Positions 54,992 through 63,359 of a stretch of DNA of 64,000 nt are shown piece after piece (within the stretch, counting starts at the first letter, position 1; each line of letters begins with the position of its first letter). A program made the translations under genes and the position numbers. The notes below the pieces were generated by a model, which was not told where the DNA came from, did not search any database, and worked only from the letters and a program-made list of their open reading frames with translations. Origin of the DNA: Apibacter raozihei (GTDB lineage: Bacteria; Bacteroidota; Bacteroidia; Flavobacteriales; Weeksellaceae); NCBI RefSeq assembly GCF_004014855.1, contig NZ_CP034930.1, positions 2,399,716-2,463,715 of the forward strand. Reading direction: 5' to 3'.

Positions 54992-56056
54992 CTATTTTGT
55001 TTTAACTAACTCAACTTTAAAGAGTAACCATGCATTAGGAGGTATTACTCCTCCACCGGCACCCTGTGCCCCATAGCCTAAAGCTGGAGGAATTAAAAAT
55101 TCAGCTTTGTCACCTTCCTTTAATAAAGCAATTCCTTCTTCCCAACCCTGAATAACCATTCCTTTACCTAAAGGAAACTCAATAGGTTCATTACGGGCAA
55201 AAGATGAATCAAATACATTTCCATTGGTTAAAGATCCTTCATAATGAACAGATACTGTATCCCCTGCTTTAGCTTGCGAACCATTTCCATTTTCTGTTAT
55301 TTTATAAAATAAACCTGATGGAGTTTGCGTCATACCTGATTTAAGTTCTTCAAGTTTAGTTGTAGCAAGTTTATCTTTCTCCTCCTGCCACTTTTTATTT
55401 CTTTCAGAAATTAAATCTTTGTTTTCAGCAAAAAAATGGGCAGCATCATAATTTTTATATTCATCACCTTTAGTAATAATGGATACTTTTTCCATTGATA
55501 TTGTTTCAACAGGTTTATCTTGAGCACCCGTTTTTGAATTCGCAATTGTGTTGACAACTTCCAAACCTTTAATAACAGCACCGAAGATTGTATGACGTCC
55601 ATCTAACCATGGAGTCGGAACTTCTGTGATAAAAAATTGGCTGCCATTAGTATTAGGTCCTGAATTAGCCATGGACAAAATTCCTGTTCCACTATGCTTT
55701 AAATCGTTTTTTTCATCCTCAAATCTATATCCGGGGCCTCCCATTCCAGTACCTTGAGGATCACCTGTTTGAATCATGAAGTCTTTAATTACACGGTGGA
55801 ATATAATTCCATCATAAAAAGGAACACCTGCTTTTTTAGCATCGTTTGGAATTTTACCTTCAGCTAAACCTATAAAATTAGCAACTGTCACAGGAGATTC
55901 TTTATCATAGAATTTTACCAGCATATCTCCCTTATTTGTTTTAATGTTTGCGTAAAGTCCGTTTTCAAGACTATCGTACGTTTGTTTGTCTATTTCCAAT
56001 GTTTTACAATTTATTAAAGTTAATATTAGGCATACGGCCATTATTTTTTTTAGCAT
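54992..56056 (-). CDS. Cyclophilin-FKBP dual peptidyl-prolyl isomerase, probable lipoprotein
   Basis: A 354-residue protein joining two unrelated prolyl isomerases. The signal ends in TLINC (Cys17), a probable lipobox. Cyclophilin domain about 35-195: FHRVIKDFMIQTGDPQGTG, SMANSGPNTNGSQFFIT and WLDGRHTIFG are the active-site segments. A helical linker (about 205-240) leads to the FKBP domain (about 245-354): VHYEGSLTNGNVFDSS, GWEEGIALLKEGDKAEFLIP and AYGAQGAGG-type loop. Dual immunophilins of this order are known from Flavobacterium. It should assist folding of envelope proteins. Confidence 0.93.
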   Translation of the reverse strand: MLKKIMAVCLILTLINCKTLEIDKQTYDSLENGLYANIKTNKGDMLVKFYDKESPVTVANFIGLAEGKIPNDAKKAGVPFYDGIIFHRVIKDFMIQTGDPQGTGMGGPGYRFEDEKNDLKHSGTGILSMANSGPNTNGSQFFITEVPTPWLDGRHTIFGAVIKGLEVVNTIANSKTGAQDKPVETISMEKVSIITKGDEYKNYDAAHFFAENKDLISERNKKWQEEKDKLATTKLEELKSGMTQTPSGLFYKITENGNGSQAKAGDTVSVHYEGSLTNGNVFDSSFARNEPIEFPLGKGMVIQGWEEGIALLKEGDKAEFLIPPALGYGAQGAGGGVIPPNAWLLFKVELVKTK

Positions 56057-56091
56057 GATACAGAGTATATCTAATAAAACTCAAAATTAGT

Positions 56092-56099
56092 AAAATTAA
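56092..56099 (-). promoter_or_regulatory. Promoter -7 element of the immunophilin gene
   Basis: The minus strand reads TAATTTTG, an exact TAnnTTTG match, 36 bases before the ATG. Confidence 0.45.
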
Positions 56100-56497
56100 A
56101 TGACACTATAAATAGAAGAGTAATCATTTGATTTACTAAATATTTTGCAAAGGTTCCTTTAATAAAAATATCATAATGAAGTGTTCTCAATCTAACAGCT
56201 TAGCTTATAGACACGATGCTTTTTTCTTTAAAGGAGTAAGAAATATAAACATAAATTTTTTTGTGGTATGATATTTGAAAATACAATAGAAACCGAAAAT
56301 AATAAACTATTTCTTATAAACTTTGTATAATATATTTTATATAGCATGTTTATTTAATTTAAAACCTTTTAAAAAACCTTAAACCTCTAATATTGGAGGT
56401 TTTTTTATTTTATAGATTTAATGTAAATTATAAAAACTACTAATTAAAACTTTTTAATAAGAAAATAAAAATGTTAATTAATATATTTTTCTTTTCT
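56100..56497. other. Intergenic region with an isolated terminator
   Basis: No convincing gene in the 499 bases between the divergent immunophilin and pheS genes. A 20-codon frame (56268-56330) has three scattered Phe codons and no other support. The region contains a terminator-like hairpin at 56381-56407 that no upstream plus-strand gene explains. Confidence 0.5.
56381..56407 (+). terminator. Orphan terminator upstream of the pheS promoter
   Basis: AAACCTC (56381-56387) with GAGGTTT (56396-56402), an 8-base loop, and a T-run to 56406. Confidence 0.5.
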
Positions 56498-56505
56498 TAT
56501 TTTTG
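56498..56505 (+). promoter_or_regulatory. pheS promoter, -7 element
   Basis: TATTTTTG, an exact TAnnTTTG match, 50 bases before the ATG. Confidence 0.5.
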
Positions 56506-56555
56506 CATCATAATAATAGAGTAGCATTTATTCAATAGAAAGTAAAGAATATAAA

Positions 56556-57572
56556 ATGATCGAAAATATTAAAAATTATTTGAAGGAAGTTGAAAGTTTT
56601 GTTTCGGCAAAACCAGAAGAGGTTGAACAATTTAGAATAAAATATTTAGGAAAAAAAGGGATTCTTAATGATCTTTTTTTAAAATTTAAAGAAGTTCCTA
56701 ACGACGAAAAAAAAGAATTTGGTAAACAGGTAAACGATTTAAAACAACTGGTTACACAAAAAATCGAATCTCTTAAAGAATTGACAGCTGGCCAAAAAAA
56801 TACAGACATTCAATTAGATTTATCCAGACCCGGAATACCTTTAAACTTAGGTAGCAGACATCCGATTAACATAGTTAAAAATAAAATTATAAATATTTTT
56901 AAAAAAATTGGTTTTACTGTAGCAGACGGACCCGAAATAGAAGATGACTGGCATAATTTTACAGCTCTAAATATGTCAGAATATCACCCTGCAAGAGATA
57001 TGCAGGATACATTCTTTATTGAAAAAAATCCAGATACAGTTTTAAGAACTCACACCTCTTCGGTACAAATCAGATACATGGAAGAGAATGAACCTCCAAT
57101 TCGTATTCTTTCTCCCGGAAGAGTTTATCGAAATGAAGATATTTCTTCACGTTCGCACTGTATGTTTCACCAGATTGAAGGATTATATATTGATACGAAT
57201 GTTTCTTTTGCCGATCTAAAACAAACATTGCAATATTTTACAACTGAACTGTTCGGGAAATCCGAAATTAGGATGAGACCTTCTTATTTTCCATTTACTG
57301 AACCCAGTGCTGAGGTAGATGTTTATTGGGGATTGGAAACAGAAACAGATTACCGAATAACTAAAGGTACCGGATGGTTAGAGATTTTAGGATGTGGAAT
57401 GGTTGATCCTAATGTTTTAAAAAATGTTAATATAGATCCGGAAAAATATAGTGGTTTTGCATTTGGTATGGGAATTGAAAGAATTGTAATGCTTATGTAT
57501 CAAATTGGAGATATAAGAATGTTTACAGAAAATGACATAAGAATGTTGCAACAATTCAGCAATGAAATTTAA
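56556..57572 (+). CDS. pheS: Phenylalanine-tRNA ligase alpha subunit
   Basis: The catalytic alpha subunit of the heterotetrameric synthetase, 338 residues. An amino-terminal coiled coil (about 1-85) contacts tRNA-Phe. Class II motif 2 is [22 protein letters not shown] and motif 3 is [24 protein letters not shown] lies in the active site. pheT is not adjacent, as is common in Bacteroidota. It ends before a strong terminator. Confidence 0.97.
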   Translation: MIENIKNYLKEVESFVSAKPEEVEQFRIKYLGKKGILNDLFLKFKEVPNDEKKEFGKQVNDLKQLVTQKIESLKELTAGQKNTDIQLDLSRPGIPLNLGSRHPINIVKNKIINIFKKIGFTVADGPEIEDDWHNFTALNMSEYHPARDMQDTFFIEKNPDTVLRTHTSSVQIRYMEENEPPIRILSPGRVYRNEDISSRSHCMFHQIEGLYIDTNVSFADLKQTLQYFTTELFGKSEIRMRPSYFPFTEPSAEVDVYWGLETETDYRITKGTGWLEILGCGMVDPNVLKNVNIDPEKYSGFAFGMGIERIVMLMYQIGDIRMFTENDIRMLQQFSNEI

Positions 57573-57590
57573 TTAAAATAAAATAATTGA

Positions 57591-57619
57591 AAGCCCTGTT
57601 AAACGCAGGGCTTTTTTTG
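57591..57619 (+). terminator. Terminator after pheS
   Basis: AAGCCCTG (57591-57598) with CAGGGCTT (57606-57613), a 7-base loop and a T7 tail. Confidence 0.85.
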
Positions 57620-57687
57620 TTGTTTATTTATCTGTTTTTTTAAACGTATGGAATAAAATTTGAACTGTAGATCTAAAAATAATTAGC

Positions 57688-59424
57688 ATGGCAAAAAAAG
57701 TAGCAGACCAGTTGGTCGAAATGTTAGTAGAGGCAGGTGTAAAAAGAGTATACGCTGTAACAGGAGATAGTTTGAATGAATTTAATGCAGCAATAAAAAG
57801 AAATGGGAATATTAAGTGGATTCATGTTAGAAATGAAGAAGTAGGCGCTTTCGCAGCAGCAGCAGAAGCTGAATTGGATGGAATTGCCTGCTGTGCCGGT
57901 AGTTCAGGTCCGGGACATGTTCATTTGATCAATGGTTTATATGAAGCAAATAGAGGGAATGTTCCGGTAATTGCAATAGCATCTACATGTGCAACCCAAG
58001 AATTTGGTACAGAATATTTTCAGGAAACCAATACAATAAAACTTTTTGATGATTGTAGTATTTATAATAGAATAGCAACAACGCAGGAACAGGCTCCCAG
58101 AATGTTACAGGCAGCATTACAGCATGCAATTTCAAGAAAAGGAGTAGCTGTTTTTGGTTTACCGGGAGATTTAGAATCTAAACCGGCGGTAGATATAGTA
58201 AGCTCAATTAAAACATTTAAAACCAGTCCTGTTCTTCATCCTTCTGAAGATGAATTATATGAATTAGCAAATATTTTAAATGATAATGATAAGGTTACAA
58301 TTTATTGTGGGATAGGAGCGTCCAAAGGACATAGCCTTCTATTGCAGCTAGCTGAAAAATTAAAATCTCCAGTAGGATATTCTTTCAGGGGGAAAATGGG
58401 AACACAATATAATAATCCTTATGAGGTTGGAATGACAGGATTATTGGGGCTACCTTCAGCATTTCAAAGTATGCATGAAGCCGATGTCGTTTTGTTGTTA
58501 GGAACAGATTTTCCATATGCTAATTTTATGCCTGTTAATAAAAAAATCATTCAGATTGAAGAAAGACCGGAAAGATTAGGAAGAAGAGCCAAAATAGATT
58601 TAGGTCTGTGTGGAAAAGTTGAGGATACATTACATGTATTACTACCATTAATAAATACTAAAACAGAAGATTCGTTTTTACAAAAACAATTGAAAAAATA
58701 TGAAGAAGTAAAAAGCGGATTGAATGTATATGTAAAAGATCCAGGTAAGGAAGATTTAATCCATCCAGAATACGTTGCTTCTGAAATAAATCGTCTGGCT
58801 GATAAAGATGCTATATTTACAGTTGATACGGGGATGTGTTGTGTTTGGGGGGCTCGTTATATTCATGCAACAGGAGAAAGAAAAATGTTAGGATCATTCA
58901 GTCATGGAACTATGGCTAATGCTATGCCGATGGCTATAGGAGCCGCACTAACATGTCCATCTAAGCAAGTTATAGCATTTTGCGGAGATGGTGGAATTTC
59001 TATGTTATTAGGAGATTTAGCGACTATACATCAATATCAGTTGCCCATAAAACTTTTTGTTTTTAACAACCGATCATTAGGTATGGTTAAATTAGAAATG
59101 GAAGTAGATGGTATTCCGGATAACGAAACAGATATGGTGAATCCTGATTTTGGCCTTATAGCTCAGGCAATGGGTTTTAAAGGGATAAATGTACATAAAC
59201 CTGAAGAGGTTGAATCAGCTATTTTAGAATCATTTTCAACTCAGGGACCTGTACTGGTTAATATTATGACAAATCCTAATTCATTAGCATTACCACCAAA
59301 AATCGAATGGACTCAAATTAAAGGTATGGCTACTTCTATGGCTAAAATGATGTTGGGAGGAAATATTAGAGAAGTTGCTGATACAATAGAAAGCAACATT
59401 AAGCATATAAAAAGTATTTTATAA
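57688..59424 (+). CDS. poxB: Thiamine-diphosphate pyruvate oxidase/dehydrogenase, PoxB-like
   Basis: A 578-residue ThDP/FAD enzyme close in layout to E. coli PoxB, which oxidises pyruvate to acetate and CO2 and passes electrons to quinone at the membrane. Catalytic Glu region NEEVGAF (49-55), SSGPGHVHLINGLYEA and ETNTIKLFDDCS in the PYR domain, FAD-domain middle section, and the ThDP/Mg motif FCGDGGISML...FNNRSLGMVK in the PP domain. The order and loops fit PoxB rather than acetolactate synthase. It is monocistronic between two terminators. Confidence 0.9.
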   Translation: MAKKVADQLVEMLVEAGVKRVYAVTGDSLNEFNAAIKRNGNIKWIHVRNEEVGAFAAAAEAELDGIACCAGSSGPGHVHLINGLYEANRGNVPVIAIASTCATQEFGTEYFQETNTIKLFDDCSIYNRIATTQEQAPRMLQAALQHAISRKGVAVFGLPGDLESKPAVDIVSSIKTFKTSPVLHPSEDELYELANILNDNDKVTIYCGIGASKGHSLLLQLAEKLKSPVGYSFRGKMGTQYNNPYEVGMTGLLGLPSAFQSMHEADVVLLLGTDFPYANFMPVNKKIIQIEERPERLGRRAKIDLGLCGKVEDTLHVLLPLINTKTEDSFLQKQLKKYEEVKSGLNVYVKDPGKEDLIHPEYVASEINRLADKDAIFTVDTGMCCVWGARYIHATGERKMLGSFSHGTMANAMPMAIGAALTCPSKQVIAFCGDGGISMLLGDLATIHQYQLPIKLFVFNNRSLGMVKLEMEVDGIPDNETDMVNPDFGLIAQAMGFKGINVHKPEEVESAILESFSTQGPVLVNIMTNPNSLALPPKIEWTQIKGMATSMAKMMLGGNIREVADTIESNIKHIKSIL

Positions 59425-59437
59425 GTTTACTTGAACT

Positions 59438-59470
59438 AAAAAAACAGATTAAAAGTAATCTGTTTTTTTA
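59438..59470. terminator. Bidirectional terminator between poxB and the TM2 gene
   Basis: AAAAACAGATTA with TAATCTGTTTTT (right arm from 59456), a perfect stem with a 4-base loop and A/T runs on both sides. The flanking genes converge. Confidence 0.8.
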
Positions 59471-59488
59471 GTTTTTTTAATTTATTTT

Positions 59489-59794
59489 TTAGAACCATCC
59501 TTTATGATTTAGCTGATAAGTGTCGTAAAATTTTTCATCGGATTTAGTTAAATAAATAATACCTTCTATTAAACCAATAATTCCCATTACACCTGAGGCA
59601 ATACCACATGAAAGTACAGATACAAGTAACATGATAAGCCCTTCTTTAGTGTAACCTAGATAAAACTTATGAATGCCTAATGCTCCAAGTAATATAGCAA
59701 GTATTCCGCTGACAACTTTTTTGTTTTCCTGTTTAGGAGTTAAATTAAATTCGTTGGAAGTACTATCTTCCTGATAATATTTTTTTTGATCCAT
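59489..59794 (-). CDS. TM2 domain membrane protein
   Basis: A 101-residue protein with the TM2 domain (about 26-85): two hydrophobic helices separated by the short polar turn HKFYLGYTKEG, with the GILAILLGALGIHKF signature. TM2 proteins are small inner-membrane proteins of unknown role. The amino-terminal 25 residues are charged and disordered-looking. Confidence 0.9.
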   Translation of the reverse strand: MDQKKYYQEDSTSNEFNLTPKQENKKVVSGILAILLGALGIHKFYLGYTKEGLIMLLVSVLSCGIASGVMGIIGLIEGIIYLTKSDEKFYDTYQLNHKGWF

Positions 59795-59816
59795 TTTGGT
59801 ATGATAAAATTAGTAA

Positions 59817-59824
59817 CAAAAATA
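59817..59824 (-). promoter_or_regulatory. Promoter -7 element of the TM2 gene
   Basis: The minus strand reads TATTTTTG, an exact TAnnTTTG match, 23 bases before the ATG. Confidence 0.45.
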
Positions 59825-59876
59825 AGACAATATTTTTTTACTTTGAATTTATAATAAACAATTTATAAAAATAATG

Positions 59877-59884
59877 TATTTTTG
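59877..59884 (+). promoter_or_regulatory. lpdA promoter, -7 element
   Basis: TATTTTTG, an exact TAnnTTTG match. It overlaps a TTG codon at 59882, which therefore cannot be the start, and lies 21 bases before the ATG at 59906. Confidence 0.5.
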
Positions 59885-59905
59885 TCCTTAAAAATACTTG
59901 AGATA

Positions 59906-61294
59906 ATGAATTATGATATTGTAGTTATCGGCAGCGGACCTGGAGGATATGTGGCAGCTATCAGAGCATCACAATTAGGGTTTAAAACAGCTGTTGTAGA
60001 ACGTGAGAATCTTGGAGGAATTTGTTTAAATTGGGGGTGTATCCCTACAAAAGCGCTTCTTAAAAGTGCTCACGTTTATGAATATATTAAACATGCAGAA
60101 GAGTTTGGTTTGAATAAAACTGAAGCCTCTTTTGATTTTTCCAACATTGTTAAAAGAAGTCGGGGAGTAGCTGATAAGATGAATAAGGGAGTAGGCTTTC
60201 TCATGAAAAAGAATAAAATTGATGTTATTCAGGGAAATGCTAAAGTAAAATCTGGTAAAAAAATTGAAGTTACTGATAGTGAAGGAAAAGTTTCTGAATA
60301 TTCTGCTTCACATATTATAATTTCAACCGGTGCCAGATCTCGGGTTCTACCTAATCTTCCTCAAGATGGGGTTCGTGTTATAGGATATAGAGAAGCATTA
60401 ACTCTTCCTGCACAGCCAAAATCTATGATAGTTGTAGGTTCAGGAGCAATCGGAATTGAATTCGCATATTTTTACGCAACTATGGGTACAAAAGTAACCG
60501 TTGTAGAATTTTTACCTAATATTGTACCTGTAGAAGATAATGAAGTATCTAAATATCTTGAAAAATCACTCAAAAAACAAGGTATAGAAGTTATGACTAA
60601 TTCATCAGTCGAAAAAATAGAGACTCATGGTGAAGGTGTTAAAGCATATGTAAAAACTACCGCTGGTGAAGTTACATTAGAAGCTGATGTAGTTCTATCA
60701 GCAGTAGGAATTGCTGCTAATATTGAAAATTTAGGATTAGAAGAAGTTGGAATCGCTACTGATAAGGGACGTATTCTGGTAGATGATTATTATAAAACAA
60801 ACGTACCGGGATATTACGCAATAGGGGATGTTATTCCTGGACCAGCCTTAGCTCACGTAGCATCTGCAGAAGGTGTACTATGTGTTGAGAAAATTAAAGG
60901 CTTAGAAGTTGAACCAATTGATTATGGAAATATTCCAGGTTGTACTTACTGTTCTCCGGAAATAGCTTCTGTTGGAATGACTGAACAAAAAGCAAAAGAT
61001 GCCGGATATGAACTGAAAGTTGGAAAGTTTCCTCTTGTAGCTTCTGGTAAAGCAACAGCTAACGGAGATACAGAAGGATTTATCAAAGTAATTTATGATG
61101 CTAAATATGGTGAACTTTTAGGATGTCATATGGTGGGAAATGGAGTTACAGATATGATTGCAGAAGCAGTCGCTGTAAGAAGACTGGAATCTACCGCTCA
61201 TGAAATTTTGACAACGGTTCATCCACACCCAACTCTATCTGAAGCTTTTAAAGGTGCTACTGAAGATGCATACGGAGAAGCAATAGATTTATAA
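59906..61294 (+). CDS. lpdA: Dihydrolipoyl dehydrogenase
   Basis: The E3 flavoprotein of 2-oxoacid dehydrogenase and glycine-cleavage complexes, 462 residues from ATG 59906 (MNYDIVVIGSGPGGY). The redox-active disulfide is Cys40-Cys45 in GGICLNWGCIPTK, the second nucleotide fold is VVGSGAIGIEFAYFY, and the catalytic carboxyl motif is TVHPHPTLSEAF with the His-Glu pair. It reoxidises dihydrolipoamide with NAD. No E1/E2 genes are in the window. Confidence 0.97.
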   Translation: MNYDIVVIGSGPGGYVAAIRASQLGFKTAVVERENLGGICLNWGCIPTKALLKSAHVYEYIKHAEEFGLNKTEASFDFSNIVKRSRGVADKMNKGVGFLMKKNKIDVIQGNAKVKSGKKIEVTDSEGKVSEYSASHIIISTGARSRVLPNLPQDGVRVIGYREALTLPAQPKSMIVVGSGAIGIEFAYFYATMGTKVTVVEFLPNIVPVEDNEVSKYLEKSLKKQGIEVMTNSSVEKIETHGEGVKAYVKTTAGEVTLEADVVLSAVGIAANIENLGLEEVGIATDKGRILVDDYYKTNVPGYYAIGDVIPGPALAHVASAEGVLCVEKIKGLEVEPIDYGNIPGCTYCSPEIASVGMTEQKAKDAGYELKVGKFPLVASGKATANGDTEGFIKVIYDAKYGELLGCHMVGNGVTDMIAEAVAVRRLESTAHEILTTVHPHPTLSEAFKGATEDAYGEAIDL

Positions 61295-61310
61295 AAAAGT
61301 ACTTTTAAAT

Positions 61311-61347
61311 AAAAAAACCTTGCAATTTTATTGCAAGGTTTTTTTAT
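61311..61347 (+). terminator. Terminator after lpdA
   Basis: AACCTTGCAAT with ATTGCAAGGTT (61316-61340), 3-base loop, A-run before and T-run after. Confidence 0.85.
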
Positions 61348-61535
61348 TTAAATATTTATTATTGTAATCAAAGTTACATATATTAACTTATAGACAAGCT
61401 AAATAATTCACTATTTAATAGGTATAGAAATAAATTTCATAAAAATTTATACTTTCTGTTATTCAAAAGATCATAATTAAGAAATATAATGTATTTTAGC
61501 AAAAAGATAGAAAATAATTATTAAATTTTTAAATT

Positions 61536-61862
61536 ATGAATAATAAGACTTTAGCACTTGTGTCGTATATTACACTTATTGGATGGCTTGTTTCTTTTTT
61601 TACATACAAAGGACAGCCTAAAGATTCACTAGTTTCCTATCATTTAAGACAATCATTTGGTCTAATGATAGTTGCAGTTGTTTATAATGTACTGACTAGT
61701 ATTTTAATGCAAATCTCTAATGTTTTTTCCATATTAGGAATACTATCACTTGTTTTTTTAGTATTGATGATTATAGGGATATTAAATGCAAATAAAGGAG
61801 AAGAAAAACCTTTACCTGTTATAGGAAAAATGTTTGAAGGAAAATTTAATTTTATTCCTTAA
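61536..61862 (+). CDS. DUF4870 (Tic20-like) membrane protein
   Basis: A 108-residue protein with three hydrophobic helices (about 8-22, 42-60, 66-86) and the conserved LVSYHLRQSFGLMIV segment of DUF4870. Function is unknown. It stands alone between two terminators, with 241 bases of AT-rich DNA upstream in which I see no gene. Confidence 0.88.
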   Translation: MNNKTLALVSYITLIGWLVSFFTYKGQPKDSLVSYHLRQSFGLMIVAVVYNVLTSILMQISNVFSILGILSLVFLVLMIIGILNANKGEEKPLPVIGKMFEGKFNFIP

Positions 61863-61884
61863 TTCAAATAATTTTAATAGATAG

Positions 61885-61911
61885 AAAAAGCCTTTTTTTA
61901 AGGCTTTTTTT
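61885..61911 (+). terminator. Terminator after DUF4870 gene
   Basis: AAAAAGCCTT with AAGGCTTTTT (left arm from 61885), 5-base loop, T-run. Confidence 0.8.
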
Positions 61912-61983
61912 ATTAATAATATTTAATCTGATTTTTTGCAAAATTAAATAGTCTTTATAATTTAGCAAATTATATAACAACCT

Positions 61984-62547
61984 ATGTATTATCAAATTGT
62001 ATTAGCGTCTCAATCTCCGAGAAGAAAGGAATTATTAAAAAGTCTTGGATATGAATTTGATACCATTAGTTTAAATATAGATGAATCTTATCCTGGAAAT
62101 TTGAAAGCCGGAGAAATAACCGAATATTTAGCATATAATAAGTCAAAGAGTTATGGGGAAATTCCGGAAAAGACAATACTGATTACAGCTGATACCATTG
62201 TATGGTACAACAATAAAGCATTAGAAAAACCCAATAATTCATTAGAGGCCGAAAATATGTTGAAAAGTCTATCAGGTCATTCTCATGAAGTTTTTACCTC
62301 TGTTGGATTTAGTACTAAAGATAACTACAAAGTTTTTACTGACTCTGCCAGGGTGCATTTTTTAAAACTTGATAAAGAAGAAATTAATTATTATGTTAAT
62401 AACTTTAATCCAATGGACAAAGCTGGCTCTTATGGTATACAGGATTGGATAGGTTTATCAAAAATTGAAAAAATTGAAGGTTCATACTTTACCATTATGG
62501 GGTTTCCTACACATTTAGTTTATAATTACTTAAAATCTTTTGAATAA
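61984..62547 (+). CDS. maf: Maf family nucleoside triphosphate pyrophosphatase
   Basis: Maf proteins hydrolyse dTTP/UTP and modified nucleotides, and inhibit septum formation when overproduced. The 187-residue protein has the phosphate-binding LASQSPRRKELLKSLG start, the catalytic Asp in ITADTIV, and the DKAGSYGIQDWIG segment, which fits the dTTP/UTP subfamily (YhdE-like). It starts a run of three closely spaced plus-strand genes. Confidence 0.93.
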   Translation: MYYQIVLASQSPRRKELLKSLGYEFDTISLNIDESYPGNLKAGEITEYLAYNKSKSYGEIPEKTILITADTIVWYNNKALEKPNNSLEAENMLKSLSGHSHEVFTSVGFSTKDNYKVFTDSARVHFLKLDKEEINYYVNNFNPMDKAGSYGIQDWIGLSKIEKIEGSYFTIMGFPTHLVYNYLKSFE

Positions 62548-62556
62548 ATTTTAGCA

Positions 62557-63324
62557 ATGAAATTAATTGAAAATATTGGAGATGTATTTAATTGTAATTC
62601 AGCAAAACTCTCTGATAAAATTTTAATAAATTATATAAACCGATTATCAGAAATAGGTTTTTTTGCTATTGATTTAGGATCGTTTGTTTTAAATAATACA
62701 ATGTTATTGAAAAAAACAGATGGTTTTATAAATTCAATAGATAAAGCCAAGACTAAAATATATATAAGAGTTTCGGATGAAAAAAACTTTTTTAAAGCTT
62801 TAGATATTGATAATATTGATTTTATAGAAATTTCTTCGAATTTGATTTATTTAGTTGAAAATTTAAATTCATTACATAAAGAAAAAATTGTAGTAAGAAT
62901 AAATATTGATTTTTCAAACGGTGAGCTTATAATTTTAAATCAAATAGATACAGAAATAGATGTTCTGTATAATAACAAAATTTACGCTGTTAAATTTAGT
63001 AATGAAAATTCTTTATTAGATTTAGATATAGTAAAAAATGTTTTTGATTTCTGTGATAAAAATTTTCCTGGATTGTCTTCAGGAGGACATTTTTATCTAA
63101 ACAATGACATGGTAATTAAAGAATTATTCATGCTCATGAATTCATCGAAGTGTAAATTCCTGGAGGTAAGTACTAATGGTCGAGTCAGCAACAATTTTGG
63201 TTTCTTACCCCCGACCGAAAAAATACTAACATTTTTAGCGGATAAAAATACTAATTTCAAGTTTAATATGTTAAGTTTTGAATCGTCATACAATGAAGCC
63301 AAAAAAATATTTTCAAGGTCTTAG
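62557..63324 (+). CDS. Degenerate HMG-CoA-lyase-like protein (probable pseudoenzyme)
   Basis: A 255-residue protein that follows the hydroxymethylglutaryl-CoA lyase fold end to end: start KLIENIGDVFNCN (family ...RDAMQ), INRLSEIGFFAIDLGSFV, and the tail LPPTEKILTFL...MLSFESSYNEAKKIF. The catalytic positions are lost: Arg before Asp9 is Gly8, the second zinc His of HxH is Tyr (HFY, 178-180), and the catalytic Cys of the GGCPM loop is missing (NNFGFLPP). The 255 residues are shorter than the usual 285-300. Chemistry cannot be supported; a CoA-binding or structural role, or decay, is possible. It lies 9 bases after maf. Confidence 0.75.
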   Translation: MKLIENIGDVFNCNSAKLSDKILINYINRLSEIGFFAIDLGSFVLNNTMLLKKTDGFINSIDKAKTKIYIRVSDEKNFFKALDIDNIDFIEISSNLIYLVENLNSLHKEKIVVRINIDFSNGELIILNQIDTEIDVLYNNKIYAVKFSNENSLLDLDIVKNVFDFCDKNFPGLSSGGHFYLNNDMVIKELFMLMNSSKCKFLEVSTNGRVSNNFGFLPPTEKILTFLADKNTNFKFNMLSFESSYNEAKKIFSRS

Positions 63325-63333
63325 GAGTTTCTC

Positions 63334-63341
63334 TATTTTTG
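63334..63341 (+). promoter_or_regulatory. Promoter -7 element of the PpiC/SurA-like gene
   Basis: TATTTTTG, an exact TAnnTTTG match, 18 bases before the ATG. Confidence 0.45.
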
Positions 63342-63359
63342 TATAAAAATAATAATAAA

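Noticed and set aside
56268-56330. Possible Phe leader peptide for pheS attenuation
   Set aside because: Only three non-adjacent Phe codons, and the likely pheS promoter lies downstream of the terminator hairpin, so attenuation could not act on pheS.
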